From Scybalocola_A sp900557175 (GTDB lineage: Bacteria; Bacillota; Clostridia; Lachnospirales; Lachnospiraceae), in contig CALADH010000061.1 in the NCBI GenBank assembly GCA_937890745.1, positions 39,437 to 103,436 of the forward strand: a DNA stretch of 64,000 bases. The letters run 5' to 3'. Shown here in pieces: positions 9,432 through 17,923 of the stretch; within the stretch, counting starts at the first letter, position 1; every line of letters starts with the position of its first letter. The position numbers and the translations under genes are program-made. The notes below the pieces were generated by a model. It searched no databases. It was not told where the DNA came from and saw only the letters and a list, made by a program, of their open reading frames with translations.

Positions 9432-11078
9432 ATGAAACAAATAAAAGATGTTTATGTCATCGGGCATAAAAATCCCGATACGGATTCGATATGTTCTGCC
9501 ATTGCTTACGCATGGCTTAAAAATCAGCTTGGCGAAAGACATTATGTTGCGAAGCGTGCGGGACAGATCAGCTCAGAAACAGAGTTTGTTTTAAATTATT
9601 TTAAGTCGGATGTGCCGACATATATTAATGATGTGCGGGCGCAGGTGAAGGACGCTGTACTTGAAAGCGGAAAGACAGTCGGCAGAAATATGTCTTTAAA
9701 AAATGCATGGCAGATTTTAAAGGAAAATCATTTGGCAACACTGGCGGTGATTGATGAGGAAAAGAAGTTTGAAGGTTTGATTACAGTCGGTGATATTGCC
9801 CGTTCATTTATGGGCGTGTATGACAATCGTATTTTATCCAATGCGAAGACGCCGTATAAAAATTTAGTGGAAACATTAGAGGGCGAGCTTGTTGTCGGCG
9901 ATATCAGCCGCCGTGTGGAAAAGGGCAAGGTGCTTATTGCGGCAGCGAACCCCGATTTAATGGAAAAATATATTGATGAGGGCGATATTGTTATTTTAAG
10001 CGACCGGTACGAGTCCCAGCTTTGCGCGATCGAGATGAACGCAAGCTGTCTGATTGTCTGCCTTGGTTCGGAAGTGTCTCCGGCTATTGTGGAACTTGCG
10101 CGGGAAAAGGGCTGTGCGATTATAAAGACGGATTATGATACATTTATCGCGGCGCGGCTGATGAATCAGAGTATTCCGATTTCTTATTTTATGGTGCGTG
10201 ATAATCTGATTACATTTAAGCCGGAGGAGTTTGCGGAGGATGTCCGCAAAATTATGGCTAACAAGCGTCACCGTGATTTTCCGGTGCTTGATGAAAATGA
10301 TTGCTTTATCGGTATGCTGACACGCCACAGTCTGATTGAGATGGACAGAAAACAGTTGATTTTAGTCGATCATAACGAGCGGACACAGGCGGTTGACGGT
10401 ATTGAGGATGCAGATATTCTTGAAATTGTCGATCATCATAAGCTTGGCAATGTTGAGACGTTAAAGCCTGTCATGTTCAGAAATCAGCCGGTGGGCTGTA
10501 CATCAACGATTATTTATCTGATGGCAAAGGAAAATGGTATCGAGATACCGCCGCAGATTGCGGGGCTGATGTGCTCGGCCATTATTTCGGATACGCTTTT
10601 GTTCCGTTCGCCGACGTGTACGCCGGTAGATAAGCGGGCCGCCTGCCGTCTTGCTGAAATTGCCGGTATTGATGCCGAAAAATATGCGATGGAAATGTTT
10701 GATGCGGGAAGCAACCTGACGTCAAGAACAGATGAGGAAATTTTCTATCAGGATTTCAAGAAGTTTATTTCCGGCAGACATACTTACGGTGTCGGACAAA
10801 TTACGTCCATGAACAAGGACGAGCTGTTAAAGGTGCGCGGCCGTATCGAGGCGTATATGGAAAATGTGCTTGAAAGCCGCGGACTTGAGATGGTTTACTT
10901 TATGCTGACAGATATTTTAGATGAGGCGACGGACTTGCTATGTGAAGGGCACAGCGCTGTCGAGACTGTCGAGCGCGCTTTCGGTGTTTCAGGTGAAAAC
11001 GGCTGTGTTCATTTGGACGGCGTTGTTTCAAGAAAGAAGCAGCTGATTCCACGTCTTATGAATGAACTTCAGGGTTAG
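9432..11078 (+). CDS. Manganese-dependent inorganic pyrophosphatase with CBS-DRTGG regulatory insert (copy 2)
   Basis: A 548-residue paralogue of the gene immediately upstream, with the same domain order: GHKNPDTDS, CBS, DRTGG, CBS, VDHNE, VDHHKLG, and DHHA2 with GVVSRKKQLIP. AAGGAGG lies before the start. The catalytic motifs are the same, while the regulatory insert differs more, for example GNRYETQLCAIENKAG in copy 1 versus SDRYESQLCAIEMNAS here. This is a tandem duplication kept as two full-length genes, probably one operon. Both should be active; whether they respond to different nucleotides, or form mixed dimers, is unknown. Confidence 0.9.
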   Translation: MKQIKDVYVIGHKNPDTDSICSAIAYAWLKNQLGERHYVAKRAGQISSETEFVLNYFKSDVPTYINDVRAQVKDAVLESGKTVGRNMSLKNAWQILKENHLATLAVIDEEKKFEGLITVGDIARSFMGVYDNRILSNAKTPYKNLVETLEGELVVGDISRRVEKGKVLIAAANPDLMEKYIDEGDIVILSDRYESQLCAIEMNASCLIVCLGSEVSPAIVELAREKGCAIIKTDYDTFIAARLMNQSIPISYFMVRDNLITFKPEEFAEDVRKIMANKRHRDFPVLDENDCFIGMLTRHSLIEMDRKQLILVDHNERTQAVDGIEDADILEIVDHHKLGNVETLKPVMFRNQPVGCTSTIIYLMAKENGIEIPPQIAGLMCSAIISDTLLFRSPTCTPVDKRAACRLAEIAGIDAEKYAMEMFDAGSNLTSRTDEEIFYQDFKKFISGRHTYGVGQITSMNKDELLKVRGRIEAYMENVLESRGLEMVYFMLTDILDEATDLLCEGHSAVETVERAFGVSGENGCVHLDGVVSRKKQLIPRLMNELQG

Positions 11079-11115
11079 ACTAAAAATTCAGGCTGGATTT
11101 TAAGGAGGAAAATAG

Positions 11116-11703
11116 ATGGCAAAGCAGCAGTGGAAGCCGGGCAATATGGTTTATCCCCTGCCGGCAGTGATGGTATCGTGTGCCGGTAAGGATGGCCGCC
11201 CGAATGTGATGACGGCGGCGTGGACGGGAACGATATGCTCGGATCCGGCGATGGTTTATGTTTCTGTGCGTAAGGAGCGTTTTTCGCACCATATGCTGAT
11301 GGAAACGAAGGAATATGTCATTAATCTGACGACAGAGGCACTTGCAAAGGCAACCGATTATGTGGGTGTGAAGTCGGGCAGAGATATGGATAAATTTGAG
11401 GCAATGCATCTGACGCCGGTCATGGGCACATTAAAATATGCGCCGATGATTGAGGAAAGTCCGGTATGTATCGAGTGTGAAGTGACTCAGGTGCTTGAGC
11501 TTGGCAGTCATGATATGTTTATTGCCAAAGTTAAAAATGTTTATGCCGATGAAAAATATATGGATGAGACGGGCCGGTTTGATCTGGCGAAGGCAAAGCC
11601 GCTTGTTTATTCCCACGGACAGTATTACGGCGTCGGCCGCCATATCGGACGTTTCGGCTTTTCAGTGCAAAAAAAGCCGGTGAAAAAGGCAAAGAAAAAG
11701 TAG
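11116..11703 (+). CDS. Flavin reductase-like FMN-binding protein (flavoredoxin family)
   Basis: A 195-residue protein of the flavin reductase-like domain family, which binds FMN on a split barrel and passes electrons. Family features are YPLPAVMVSCAGKDGRPNVMTAAWTGTICSDP near the start, VSVRKERFSHHML in the middle (compare S-x-R/P-x-R-H/Y-x-H), and LVYSHGQYYGVGRHIGRFGFS near the end. The last dozen residues are lysine-rich. AAGGAGG precedes the ATG. Physiological partner unknown. It follows the pyrophosphatases by 37 bases, so it may share their transcript. Confidence 0.8.
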   Translation: MAKQQWKPGNMVYPLPAVMVSCAGKDGRPNVMTAAWTGTICSDPAMVYVSVRKERFSHHMLMETKEYVINLTTEALAKATDYVGVKSGRDMDKFEAMHLTPVMGTLKYAPMIEESPVCIECEVTQVLELGSHDMFIAKVKNVYADEKYMDETGRFDLAKAKPLVYSHGQYYGVGRHIGRFGFSVQKKPVKKAKKK

Positions 11704-11760
11704 CCCGGCGGAAAAAACAGGCAGCCGGTAAAAGTAAGCGGGCAGGAAGGGTGAGAGGCC

Positions 11761-13008
11761 GTGAAAAACAGTATCTGGTTTCATATTGACGTCAACAGTG
11801 CCTTTTTAAGCTGGACGGCGGTCGAGCTTTTAAAGGCCGGTGCGGCGGAGGATATACGGAAGGTGCCGTCAATTATCGGCGGCGATATGACAAAACGTCA
11901 CGGCGTTGTCCTTGCAAAATCCACACCGGCAAAGGTCTATGGTATTAAAACAGGCGAGCCGGTGACGGATGCCTATAAAAAATGTCCCCACTTGAAAAAT
12001 TATCCGCCGGATCATCGGAAATATAAGGAATACAGTGACCGCCTGATGAAGCTTTTATCAGAGTATTCGCCGGAAATTGTCCAGTACAGCATTGATGAAT
12101 GTTTTTTGCGTTATGTGCCGGGAACAGATTGTGAGGCACAGGCGCTGCGGGCGCAGGCTGTCGCGGACGCTTTCAAAATCAAGGACAGAATTTGCCGGGA
12201 GCTTTTGTTTACTGTGAATATCGGTATTTCTGAAAATAAACTGCTTGCAAAGATGGCATCGGATTTTGAAAAACCGGATAAGGTACATACACTTTTTCCG
12301 GAGGAAATTCAAAAGAAGATGTGGCCGCTGCCGGTGTCCGAGCTGTTTATGGTCGGCCGGGCGACGGCAGAAAAGCTAAGGCTTCTCGGAATTAAGACAA
12401 TCGGAGATTTGGCAAAAACGGATGTTGGTATATTGACAGCCCATTTAAAGAGCCACGGAAAGACGATATGGGAGTTTGCCAACGGTATTGAAGGAACGCC
12501 GATTGACGGCCGGGCGCATACAGAAAATAAGGGAATCGGAAATATGACAACACTGTCGCAGGATTTATCAGACAAGACGGAAATTTTCGAGGTGCTCAGA
12601 GAGCTTGCAGAAAAGGTTGCCGGCCGCCTTCGGGCATCAGGACAGCAGGCGGGGCTTGTCTGCGTGGAAATTAAATATGCAGATTTTACGAAAGCGACCC
12701 ATCAGATGCAGCTTTTATCACCGACAAACGTTTCAGATACAATTTACAGGGCTGCCTGCCGTCTTTTTGAGGAAGTGTGGAAGGGATATCCGGTGCGGCT
12801 GCTTGGCATACGCACATCCAAGCTTTCAAAAACCGGACAGCAGCAGATGAATCTTTTTGATATGGCCAAAAGTGAGAAGATGCAAAAGCTTGATAAGGCG
12901 CTTGACGAGATCCGGGAGCGCTACGGCACATCGGCGGTTGTCCGCGGCAGCAAGATGCATGTTCAAAGGCTTGGCTGGGACAGTGAAATACCGGAGGATG
13001 ATTTTTAG
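11761..13008 (+). CDS. dinB: Y-family DNA polymerase (DNA polymerase IV type)
   Basis: A translesion polymerase of 415 residues beginning at GTG with a GGAAGGGTGAGAGG ribosome region. The palm motif FHIDVNSAFLSW and the catalytic pair SIDECFL are present, followed by the thumb helix-hairpin-helix (LLGIKTIGDLAKTD) and a little-finger domain with GIGNMTTLSQD. Near the C-terminus, QQQMNLFD resembles the sliding-clamp binding peptide (QxxLF). It is longer than the E. coli enzyme, as usual in Clostridia. No LexA box was recognised upstream. The next gene starts directly after the stop codon. Confidence 0.9.
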   Translation: MKNSIWFHIDVNSAFLSWTAVELLKAGAAEDIRKVPSIIGGDMTKRHGVVLAKSTPAKVYGIKTGEPVTDAYKKCPHLKNYPPDHRKYKEYSDRLMKLLSEYSPEIVQYSIDECFLRYVPGTDCEAQALRAQAVADAFKIKDRICRELLFTVNIGISENKLLAKMASDFEKPDKVHTLFPEEIQKKMWPLPVSELFMVGRATAEKLRLLGIKTIGDLAKTDVGILTAHLKSHGKTIWEFANGIEGTPIDGRAHTENKGIGNMTTLSQDLSDKTEIFEVLRELAEKVAGRLRASGQQAGLVCVEIKYADFTKATHQMQLLSPTNVSDTIYRAACRLFEEVWKGYPVRLLGIRTSKLSKTGQQQMNLFDMAKSEKMQKLDKALDEIRERYGTSAVVRGSKMHVQRLGWDSEIPEDDF

Positions 13009-13524
13009 ATGAATGATAAAAATATTGTACTTATAGGAATGCCGGGGGCGGGAAAGAGTACCGTCGGCGTTGTGCTTGCTAAAATGCTCGGCTACAGCTT
13101 TGTAGATGCTGACCTTTTGATTCAGAATCAGGAAGGGGATATTTTACAGCACCTTATTGAAAAACATGGAATTGATGGCTTTCTTGCCATTGAAAATCAG
13201 GTGAACAGAGATATTTCGGTGAAGCGGACCGTCATTGCCACAGGCGGCAGTGTCTGTTACTGCGATGAGGCGCTTCAGACAATGGCAGGCCACAGTCTGC
13301 GCGTTTATATACGTGTTTCCTACGAAGCACTGGAAAAAAGGCTCGGCAGTCTTTTAGAAAGAGGCGTCGTCATAAGAAAGGGCGTTACACTGAAGGATTT
13401 ATATGATGAGCGTACGCCGCTTTATGAAAAATATGCGGATTTGATAATTGATGTGGACGGTCTGACAATCGCGCAGGCTGTCGAAAAGATGAGTAAGGAA
13501 GTGAAAGCGGCACTTGGAAAATAA
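13009..13524 (+). CDS. Shikimate kinase-like P-loop kinase with altered substrate residues
   Basis: 171 residues with the shikimate kinase fold: Walker A GMPGAGKST, DAD where the shikimate-binding Asp sits, ATGGS, and DERTPLYEKYAD holding the conserved C-terminal Arg. Compared with E. coli AroK, the Arg of GFRDRE is replaced (GFLAIE), the TGGGS glycine run is one Gly short, and the lid KRPLL is RGVVIRKG. These positions bind shikimate or close the active site, so true shikimate kinase activity is doubtful. No aro genes are nearby. The start codon abuts the polymerase stop, so translation is probably coupled. Product name should stay at family level. Confidence 0.7.
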   Translation: MNDKNIVLIGMPGAGKSTVGVVLAKMLGYSFVDADLLIQNQEGDILQHLIEKHGIDGFLAIENQVNRDISVKRTVIATGGSVCYCDEALQTMAGHSLRVYIRVSYEALEKRLGSLLERGVVIRKGVTLKDLYDERTPLYEKYADLIIDVDGLTIAQAVEKMSKEVKAALGK

Positions 13525-13548
13525 AGCTGCCGTGAAAGGTGTAGAAAG

Positions 13549-16188
13549 ATGTTTGGCACATTAAAGCAAAAAAAATCAGACAGAAAAAAGTTTGGATTAT
13601 CGAAAGATAGTTTTGTCATGCGGCGGTTTTATTATCTGCTTGCATTTTTTATACCGCTTGTCATTGTGACGGCCGCGGATATTGCGCTCGGCATTCATCC
13701 GTTTGGCGACAGGGCGGTGCTTATTATCGACTCATATCACCAGTATGCGCCGTTTTTTTCGGATTTTTATGATAAGATTGTCAATGGCGGCAGTCTGCTT
13801 TATTCATGGAACGGCGGCCTTGGCATTAATTTTTGGGCGATTACGGCATACTATCTGGCAAGCCCGTTAAATGCTCTGTTTTTGCTTGTGCCGAGAGCTT
13901 TTCTCATTGAAGTATTTACAATGATTATTATTCTGAAAATTGCACTTTCAGGTTTAAGCTTTGCTTACTATATTAGTAAGCACTATAAAAAATATGATGT
14001 GACAATTGTTTATTTCAGTTTATTTTATGCTTTAAGCGGCTGGGTACTCGGCTATAACTGGAATATTATGTGGCTGGACTGTATTTTTATCTTCCCGCTT
14101 GTGATGCTCGGACTTGAAAAGCTGATGCGCGAAGGGAAGGGCTTTATGTACGGTGTTTCTCTTGCAGCCTGCATCATATGCAATTACTACATATCAATTA
14201 TGGTATGTATATTTCTTGTGCTTTATTTCTTTGTACTGTTTATTCAGAAAAGAACAAAAAGCTTTAAACTGTTTTTGGACAGAGGGCTTAAGTTTGCCGG
14301 CTATTCGCTGCTTGCGGGCGCTGTGGGCGCAGTACTATTGCTTCCGGCTTTCTTTGCGCTGATGCAGACACATTCGGCAGAATCAACCTTTCCGACGGTG
14401 TTTAAGTTTTATAAAAATTTTTGGGACATATTGTCACAGCATATGGCAATGGTTGAGCCGACGAGTCTTAGCGGTCTGCCAAATCTTTACTGCGGCGTCA
14501 TTGTTATGATGTTTGTGATTTTATACTTATTCCGGCCGAAAACACCGGTCACCCATAAGGTGACAAAGTTGCTTCTGCTTGTTTTTATGATTTTCAGCTG
14601 CAATGTCAATTTTCTTGACTACATATGGCACGGCTTCCATTATCCGAACAGCCTGCCAAACCGATTTACGTTTATTTACATCTTTATTTTGCTGACGATG
14701 TGCTATGAGGTCTTTCTCATGCTGCGCCGCTATAAAATATGGCAGTATTTTACGGCATTTATCGGCAGTATGGGCTTTGTTATGCTTGCCTATACTTATG
14801 GCAAGACAAAGAAGGAAATCTATGTCTATATTGTGACAATGGCACTTTTGTGGGTTTACTTTATTTTAATGAATTTTTATAAGGCACGTCCGGATAAGAC
14901 GCGGCTTCTTAAAAATGTATGGCTTTTTGTCCTTGTGATTGAGGTTGCGGCCAATGCTATTTTCGGGCTTTTGTCTAACGGTTCGGTCAGTTATTCTGCT
15001 TATGTGAAGGATTTAAAGGCCTCAGAGGGCATCCATGAGCTGACGGATCATCAGGAGACGCTTTACCGGACGGAGCTCAATGAGTTTGCCGGGCGAAATA
15101 ATGTGACATGGCTCGGTTTTAAGGGTGTGTCTATGTTTTCATCGACGGTGAGCGACGGCATTGATACGCTGATGGGCGATCTGGGGCTTTTTTCGGCGGT
15201 CAATAAATTCAGCTTTCAGGGCAGCACCGAGGTGACGGATGCCATGCTGGATGTGAAGTATCTTCTTTCAAATACAAAAACAGATAATATACGTGATTTC
15301 AGATATTTGGGAACAGTGGAGGAAAAACACGTTTATGAAAATCCGCACGCGGTCGGCATCGGCTTTTTAGTCAATGACAGCTACGCTCAGTGGAATACAG
15401 CTTCTGTGCGTCCGTGGGAGGTACTTAACGATTTTGCAAGAAAGGCGGCAGGTCTTACTTCGGATATTTACACGGAAGAACTCATTACAGGCGAGCCTGC
15501 GGCAACCGGCGGTACAGTTATTAAAGAAGGCAATGGTGATTACCGGTTTACAAAGGGCAGCGGCTCTGAGCATAAGCTTGTGTATACAATTAACGGTGCT
15601 CAGATGGCACACCGCTATATTTATTATAAGGCGCCGCATATGGATAAGCTGACAGTCACTGCAGGAGGGACGACAAAAAGCTACTCCGATACAAGAGGCC
15701 ACATTGTCGATATCGGCCGCTTCGGTGCGGGTGAGACAGTGACGCTGACCTTTGTGCTTGATGATGAATATTCAAGTGCCGATGTAGAGCTTTATATGTT
15801 CGGCACAGATGACAATGCACTGGCAGATTTTTATACTGCAATTGCGCGCTCGCCGTTTCAGGTGACAGCGTATTCCGATACAAAAATTACCGGCTATGCA
15901 GATGCTGCATTTGATGGTATTATGTATACATCCATTCCGTATGATGAAGGATGGACGGTGAGCGTTGACGGTGAGCCGGTTGAAATAAAAAGTGTTGCCG
16001 ATGGCCTGCTCTATTTTGATATTGATGCAGGCAGGCATGAAATTGAGATGACATACCGGCCGAAGGGCTTTACTGCCGGTTTTTATATATCGGCTGTTTC
16101 GTTGTTGATTTTCACGATACTTTATTTCAGAGGAAGAACGAGAGAAATCAACATTGCCAAAAAGCGCCATGTCAGCGTAAAAAATTAG
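13549..16188 (+). CDS. YfhO family membrane protein
   Basis: A large protein (879 residues) with about 13 membrane helices followed by an extracytoplasmic beta-rich domain and a final helix. The family signature at the N-terminus is visible: HPFGDRAVLIIDSYHQYAPFFSDF and SLLYSWNGGLGINFW. YfhO proteins resemble GT-C glycosyltransferases and have been linked to glycosylation of lipoteichoic acid in Firmicutes. That function is inferred here. It follows the shikimate-kinase-like gene by 24 bases and likely ends the transcript. The next gene has its own promoter. Confidence 0.85.
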   Translation: MFGTLKQKKSDRKKFGLSKDSFVMRRFYYLLAFFIPLVIVTAADIALGIHPFGDRAVLIIDSYHQYAPFFSDFYDKIVNGGSLLYSWNGGLGINFWAITAYYLASPLNALFLLVPRAFLIEVFTMIIILKIALSGLSFAYYISKHYKKYDVTIVYFSLFYALSGWVLGYNWNIMWLDCIFIFPLVMLGLEKLMREGKGFMYGVSLAACIICNYYISIMVCIFLVLYFFVLFIQKRTKSFKLFLDRGLKFAGYSLLAGAVGAVLLLPAFFALMQTHSAESTFPTVFKFYKNFWDILSQHMAMVEPTSLSGLPNLYCGVIVMMFVILYLFRPKTPVTHKVTKLLLLVFMIFSCNVNFLDYIWHGFHYPNSLPNRFTFIYIFILLTMCYEVFLMLRRYKIWQYFTAFIGSMGFVMLAYTYGKTKKEIYVYIVTMALLWVYFILMNFYKARPDKTRLLKNVWLFVLVIEVAANAIFGLLSNGSVSYSAYVKDLKASEGIHELTDHQETLYRTELNEFAGRNNVTWLGFKGVSMFSSTVSDGIDTLMGDLGLFSAVNKFSFQGSTEVTDAMLDVKYLLSNTKTDNIRDFRYLGTVEEKHVYENPHAVGIGFLVNDSYAQWNTASVRPWEVLNDFARKAAGLTSDIYTEELITGEPAATGGTVIKEGNGDYRFTKGSGSEHKLVYTINGAQMAHRYIYYKAPHMDKLTVTAGGTTKSYSDTRGHIVDIGRFGAGETVTLTFVLDDEYSSADVELYMFGTDDNALADFYTAIARSPFQVTAYSDTKITGYADAAFDGIMYTSIPYDEGWTVSVDGEPVEIKSVADGLLYFDIDAGRHEIEMTYRPKGFTAGFYISAVSLLIFTILYFRGRTREINIAKKRHVSVKN

Positions 16189-16218
16189 TAATAAAATTCA
16201 TGAAAATATAAAAAATAA

Positions 16219-16246
16219 TTTACAAACAGTCGAGATATGCTATAAT
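16219..16246 (+). promoter_or_regulatory. Predicted promoter of murA
   Basis: TTTACA, 16 bases, then TATAAT. It leaves an untranslated leader of about 95 bases before AGAGGTG and the murA ATG. Confidence 0.65.
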
Positions 16247-16345
16247 AATAACTATATGCATATATTATTTGAATGTGTATATTTGTAAGGAATACATCTG
16301 AAAAGGGCGCTGTGGGCGCTAAAAAGAAAAATTAAGAGGTGTGTA

Positions 16346-17638
16346 ATGAATCAATATATTATAAAAGGCGGAAACCCTTTGGTCGGTGAAGTACCTATCG
16401 CAGGTGCGAAAAATGCGGCGCTTGGAATTTTGGCGGCAGCGGTGATGACAGACCAGACAGTAACTATTGAGAATTTACCGGATGTCAGAGATATTAATGT
16501 TTTATTGCAGGCAATAGAGTCTATAGGTGCAAAAATTGAGCGCCTTGATAAAAATACAGTAAAAATTAACGCAAGCACACTCCACACTTTGAGCGTGGAT
16601 GACAGCTTTATAAGAAAAATCAGAGCATCCTATTATCTTTTGGGGGCCTGCCTCGGAAAGTACAAACGTGCGGAAGTATCGCTTCCGGGCGGATGTAATA
16701 TCGGCAGCCGTCCGATTGACCAGCATCTTAAAGGCTTTAAGATGCTCGGCGCAAAGGTTCGTATTGAAAACGGTATGATTGTCGCGGAGGCGGAGAAGCT
16801 TCGCGGCGCACATATTTATTTTGACGTTGTGACTGTCGGTGCGACAATCAACGTGATGATGGCAGCAGCGATGGCTGAAGGCTATACGATTCTTGAAAAT
16901 GCAGCTAAGGAGCCGCATATTGTTGATGTGGCAAACTTCCTCAACAGTATGGGAGCCAATATTAAGGGCGCGGGTACAGATGTGATCCGGATCCGCGGTG
17001 TGCATAAGCTGCACGGCACAGAGTATTCCATCATTCCGGATCAGATTGAGGCAGGCACATTTATGTGTGCGGCTGTGGCAACTAAAGGTGATATTACTGT
17101 AAAGAATGTTATTCCGAAGCATCTTGAGTCAATTACGGCGAAGCTTTTGGAAATCGGCGCGCAGGTTGAGGAGTGCGATGACGCGGTTCGTGTCGTATGT
17201 TCAGAGCGCTGTTCCTCGACAAATATTAAGACATTGCCTTATCCGGGCTTTCCGACAGATATGCAGCCGCAGATGTCCGTGGCGCTTGCCTTATCTGACG
17301 GTACAAGTATTGTGACAGAGAGTATATTTGAGAACCGCTTTAAGTATGTGGACGAGCTGGCGCGTATGGGCGCTCATATTAAGGTTGAGGGCAATACAGC
17401 AGTCATTTCCGGCGTTAAAGGCTTTAAGGGCGCTGCAGTGAGCGCTCCGGATTTAAGAGCCGGCGCAGCGCTTGTCATGGCGGCACTGGCAGCCGACGGC
17501 ATTACGACTGTGGACGGCATTGAGTATATTCAGCGAGGATATGAAGATTTCGAGGGCAAGCTAAAGAGCCTCGGCGGTGTCATTGAGCGCGTTGATAATG
17601 AAAAAGACCTTCAGAAATTTAAACTGAAAATAGGTTGA
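16346..17638 (+). CDS. murA: UDP-N-acetylglucosamine 1-carboxyvinyltransferase
   Basis: MurA adds enolpyruvate to UDP-GlcNAc, the first committed step of peptidoglycan synthesis, in the cytoplasm. The 430-residue length is normal. GAKNAAL holds the substrate-binding Lys22-Asn23, and PGGCNIGSRP holds the active-site cysteine at residue 117, so the enzyme should be fosfomycin-sensitive. The C-terminal half has YPGFPTDMQPQ and the closing AALAADGITTVDG-YIQRGYE. Gram-positives often have two copies; only one is in this window. The promoter of the following metK transcript overlaps its stop codon. Confidence 0.95.
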   Translation: MNQYIIKGGNPLVGEVPIAGAKNAALGILAAAVMTDQTVTIENLPDVRDINVLLQAIESIGAKIERLDKNTVKINASTLHTLSVDDSFIRKIRASYYLLGACLGKYKRAEVSLPGGCNIGSRPIDQHLKGFKMLGAKVRIENGMIVAEAEKLRGAHIYFDVVTVGATINVMMAAAMAEGYTILENAAKEPHIVDVANFLNSMGANIKGAGTDVIRIRGVHKLHGTEYSIIPDQIEAGTFMCAAVATKGDITVKNVIPKHLESITAKLLEIGAQVEECDDAVRVVCSERCSSTNIKTLPYPGFPTDMQPQMSVALALSDGTSIVTESIFENRFKYVDELARMGAHIKVEGNTAVISGVKGFKGAAVSAPDLRAGAALVMAALAADGITTVDGIEYIQRGYEDFEGKLKSLGGVIERVDNEKDLQKFKLKIG

Positions 17639-17663
17639 TTTTTAAAAGAAATTCAGTTATAAT
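17635..17663 (+). promoter_or_regulatory. Predicted promoter of the metK riboswitch transcript
   Basis: TTGATT, 17 bases, then TATAAT. The -35 box overlaps the murA stop codon. The transcript would begin about 17 bases before the S-box aptamer. Confidence 0.75.
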
Positions 17664-17686
17664 AAAATGTACAACTAAAAAAGAAG

Positions 17687-17795
17687 ATTCTCTTATTCAG
17701 AGCAATGGAGACTAAGGGTCTACGAAATTGCGGCAACCCCTGCTTAGACATGGAAGGTGCCTCCCCGAGCGATAAACATCGAACAATAAGAGGAT
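17687..17795 (+). promoter_or_regulatory. SAM-I (S-box) riboswitch aptamer
   Basis: The closing stem CTCTTATT (from 17690) pairs with AATAAGAG (to 17792). Between them are the usual S-box blocks: TTCAGAG, GGAGACTAAGGGTC, GCGGCAACC, GGAAGGTGCCTCC and GAGCGATAAACATCG. S-adenosylmethionine binding is known to favour the terminator form and so turn off the downstream gene, which here is metK. Confidence 0.93.
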
Positions 17796-17809
17796 TTGAT
17801 GATGTAATC

Positions 17810-17837
17810 AAGTCCGCTTATTCAGCGGACTTTTTTT
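17810..17837 (+). terminator. SAM riboswitch expression platform terminator
   Basis: AAGTCCGCT pairs with AGCGGACTT around the loop TATTC, followed directly by seven T. This is the intrinsic terminator formed when the aptamer is bound. Confidence 0.9.
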
Positions 17838-17872
17838 ATGACATAGGATGCAATTTCCTATGTCATAAAAAA
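17832..17872. repeat. 17-base perfect palindrome between riboswitch terminator and metK
   Basis: TTTTTTATGACATAGGA and TCCTATGTCATAAAAAA are exact reverse complements around a seven-base loop (TGCAATT). The left T-run is shared with the riboswitch terminator. The polarity is T-tract, stem, A-tract, the reverse of a normal terminator on either strand. The core CCTATGTCAT also occurs in the hairpin at 7669-7694. Confidence 0.75.
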
Positions 17873-17923
17873 TGAGAATATTCTGTTTAGTTATCATACA
17901 CAATAAGAAAAGGAGAGATTACA

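Noticed and set aside
16502..17122. 206-residue minus-strand open frame opposite murA
   Set aside because: Antisense to conserved murA motifs, with no start signal or domain.
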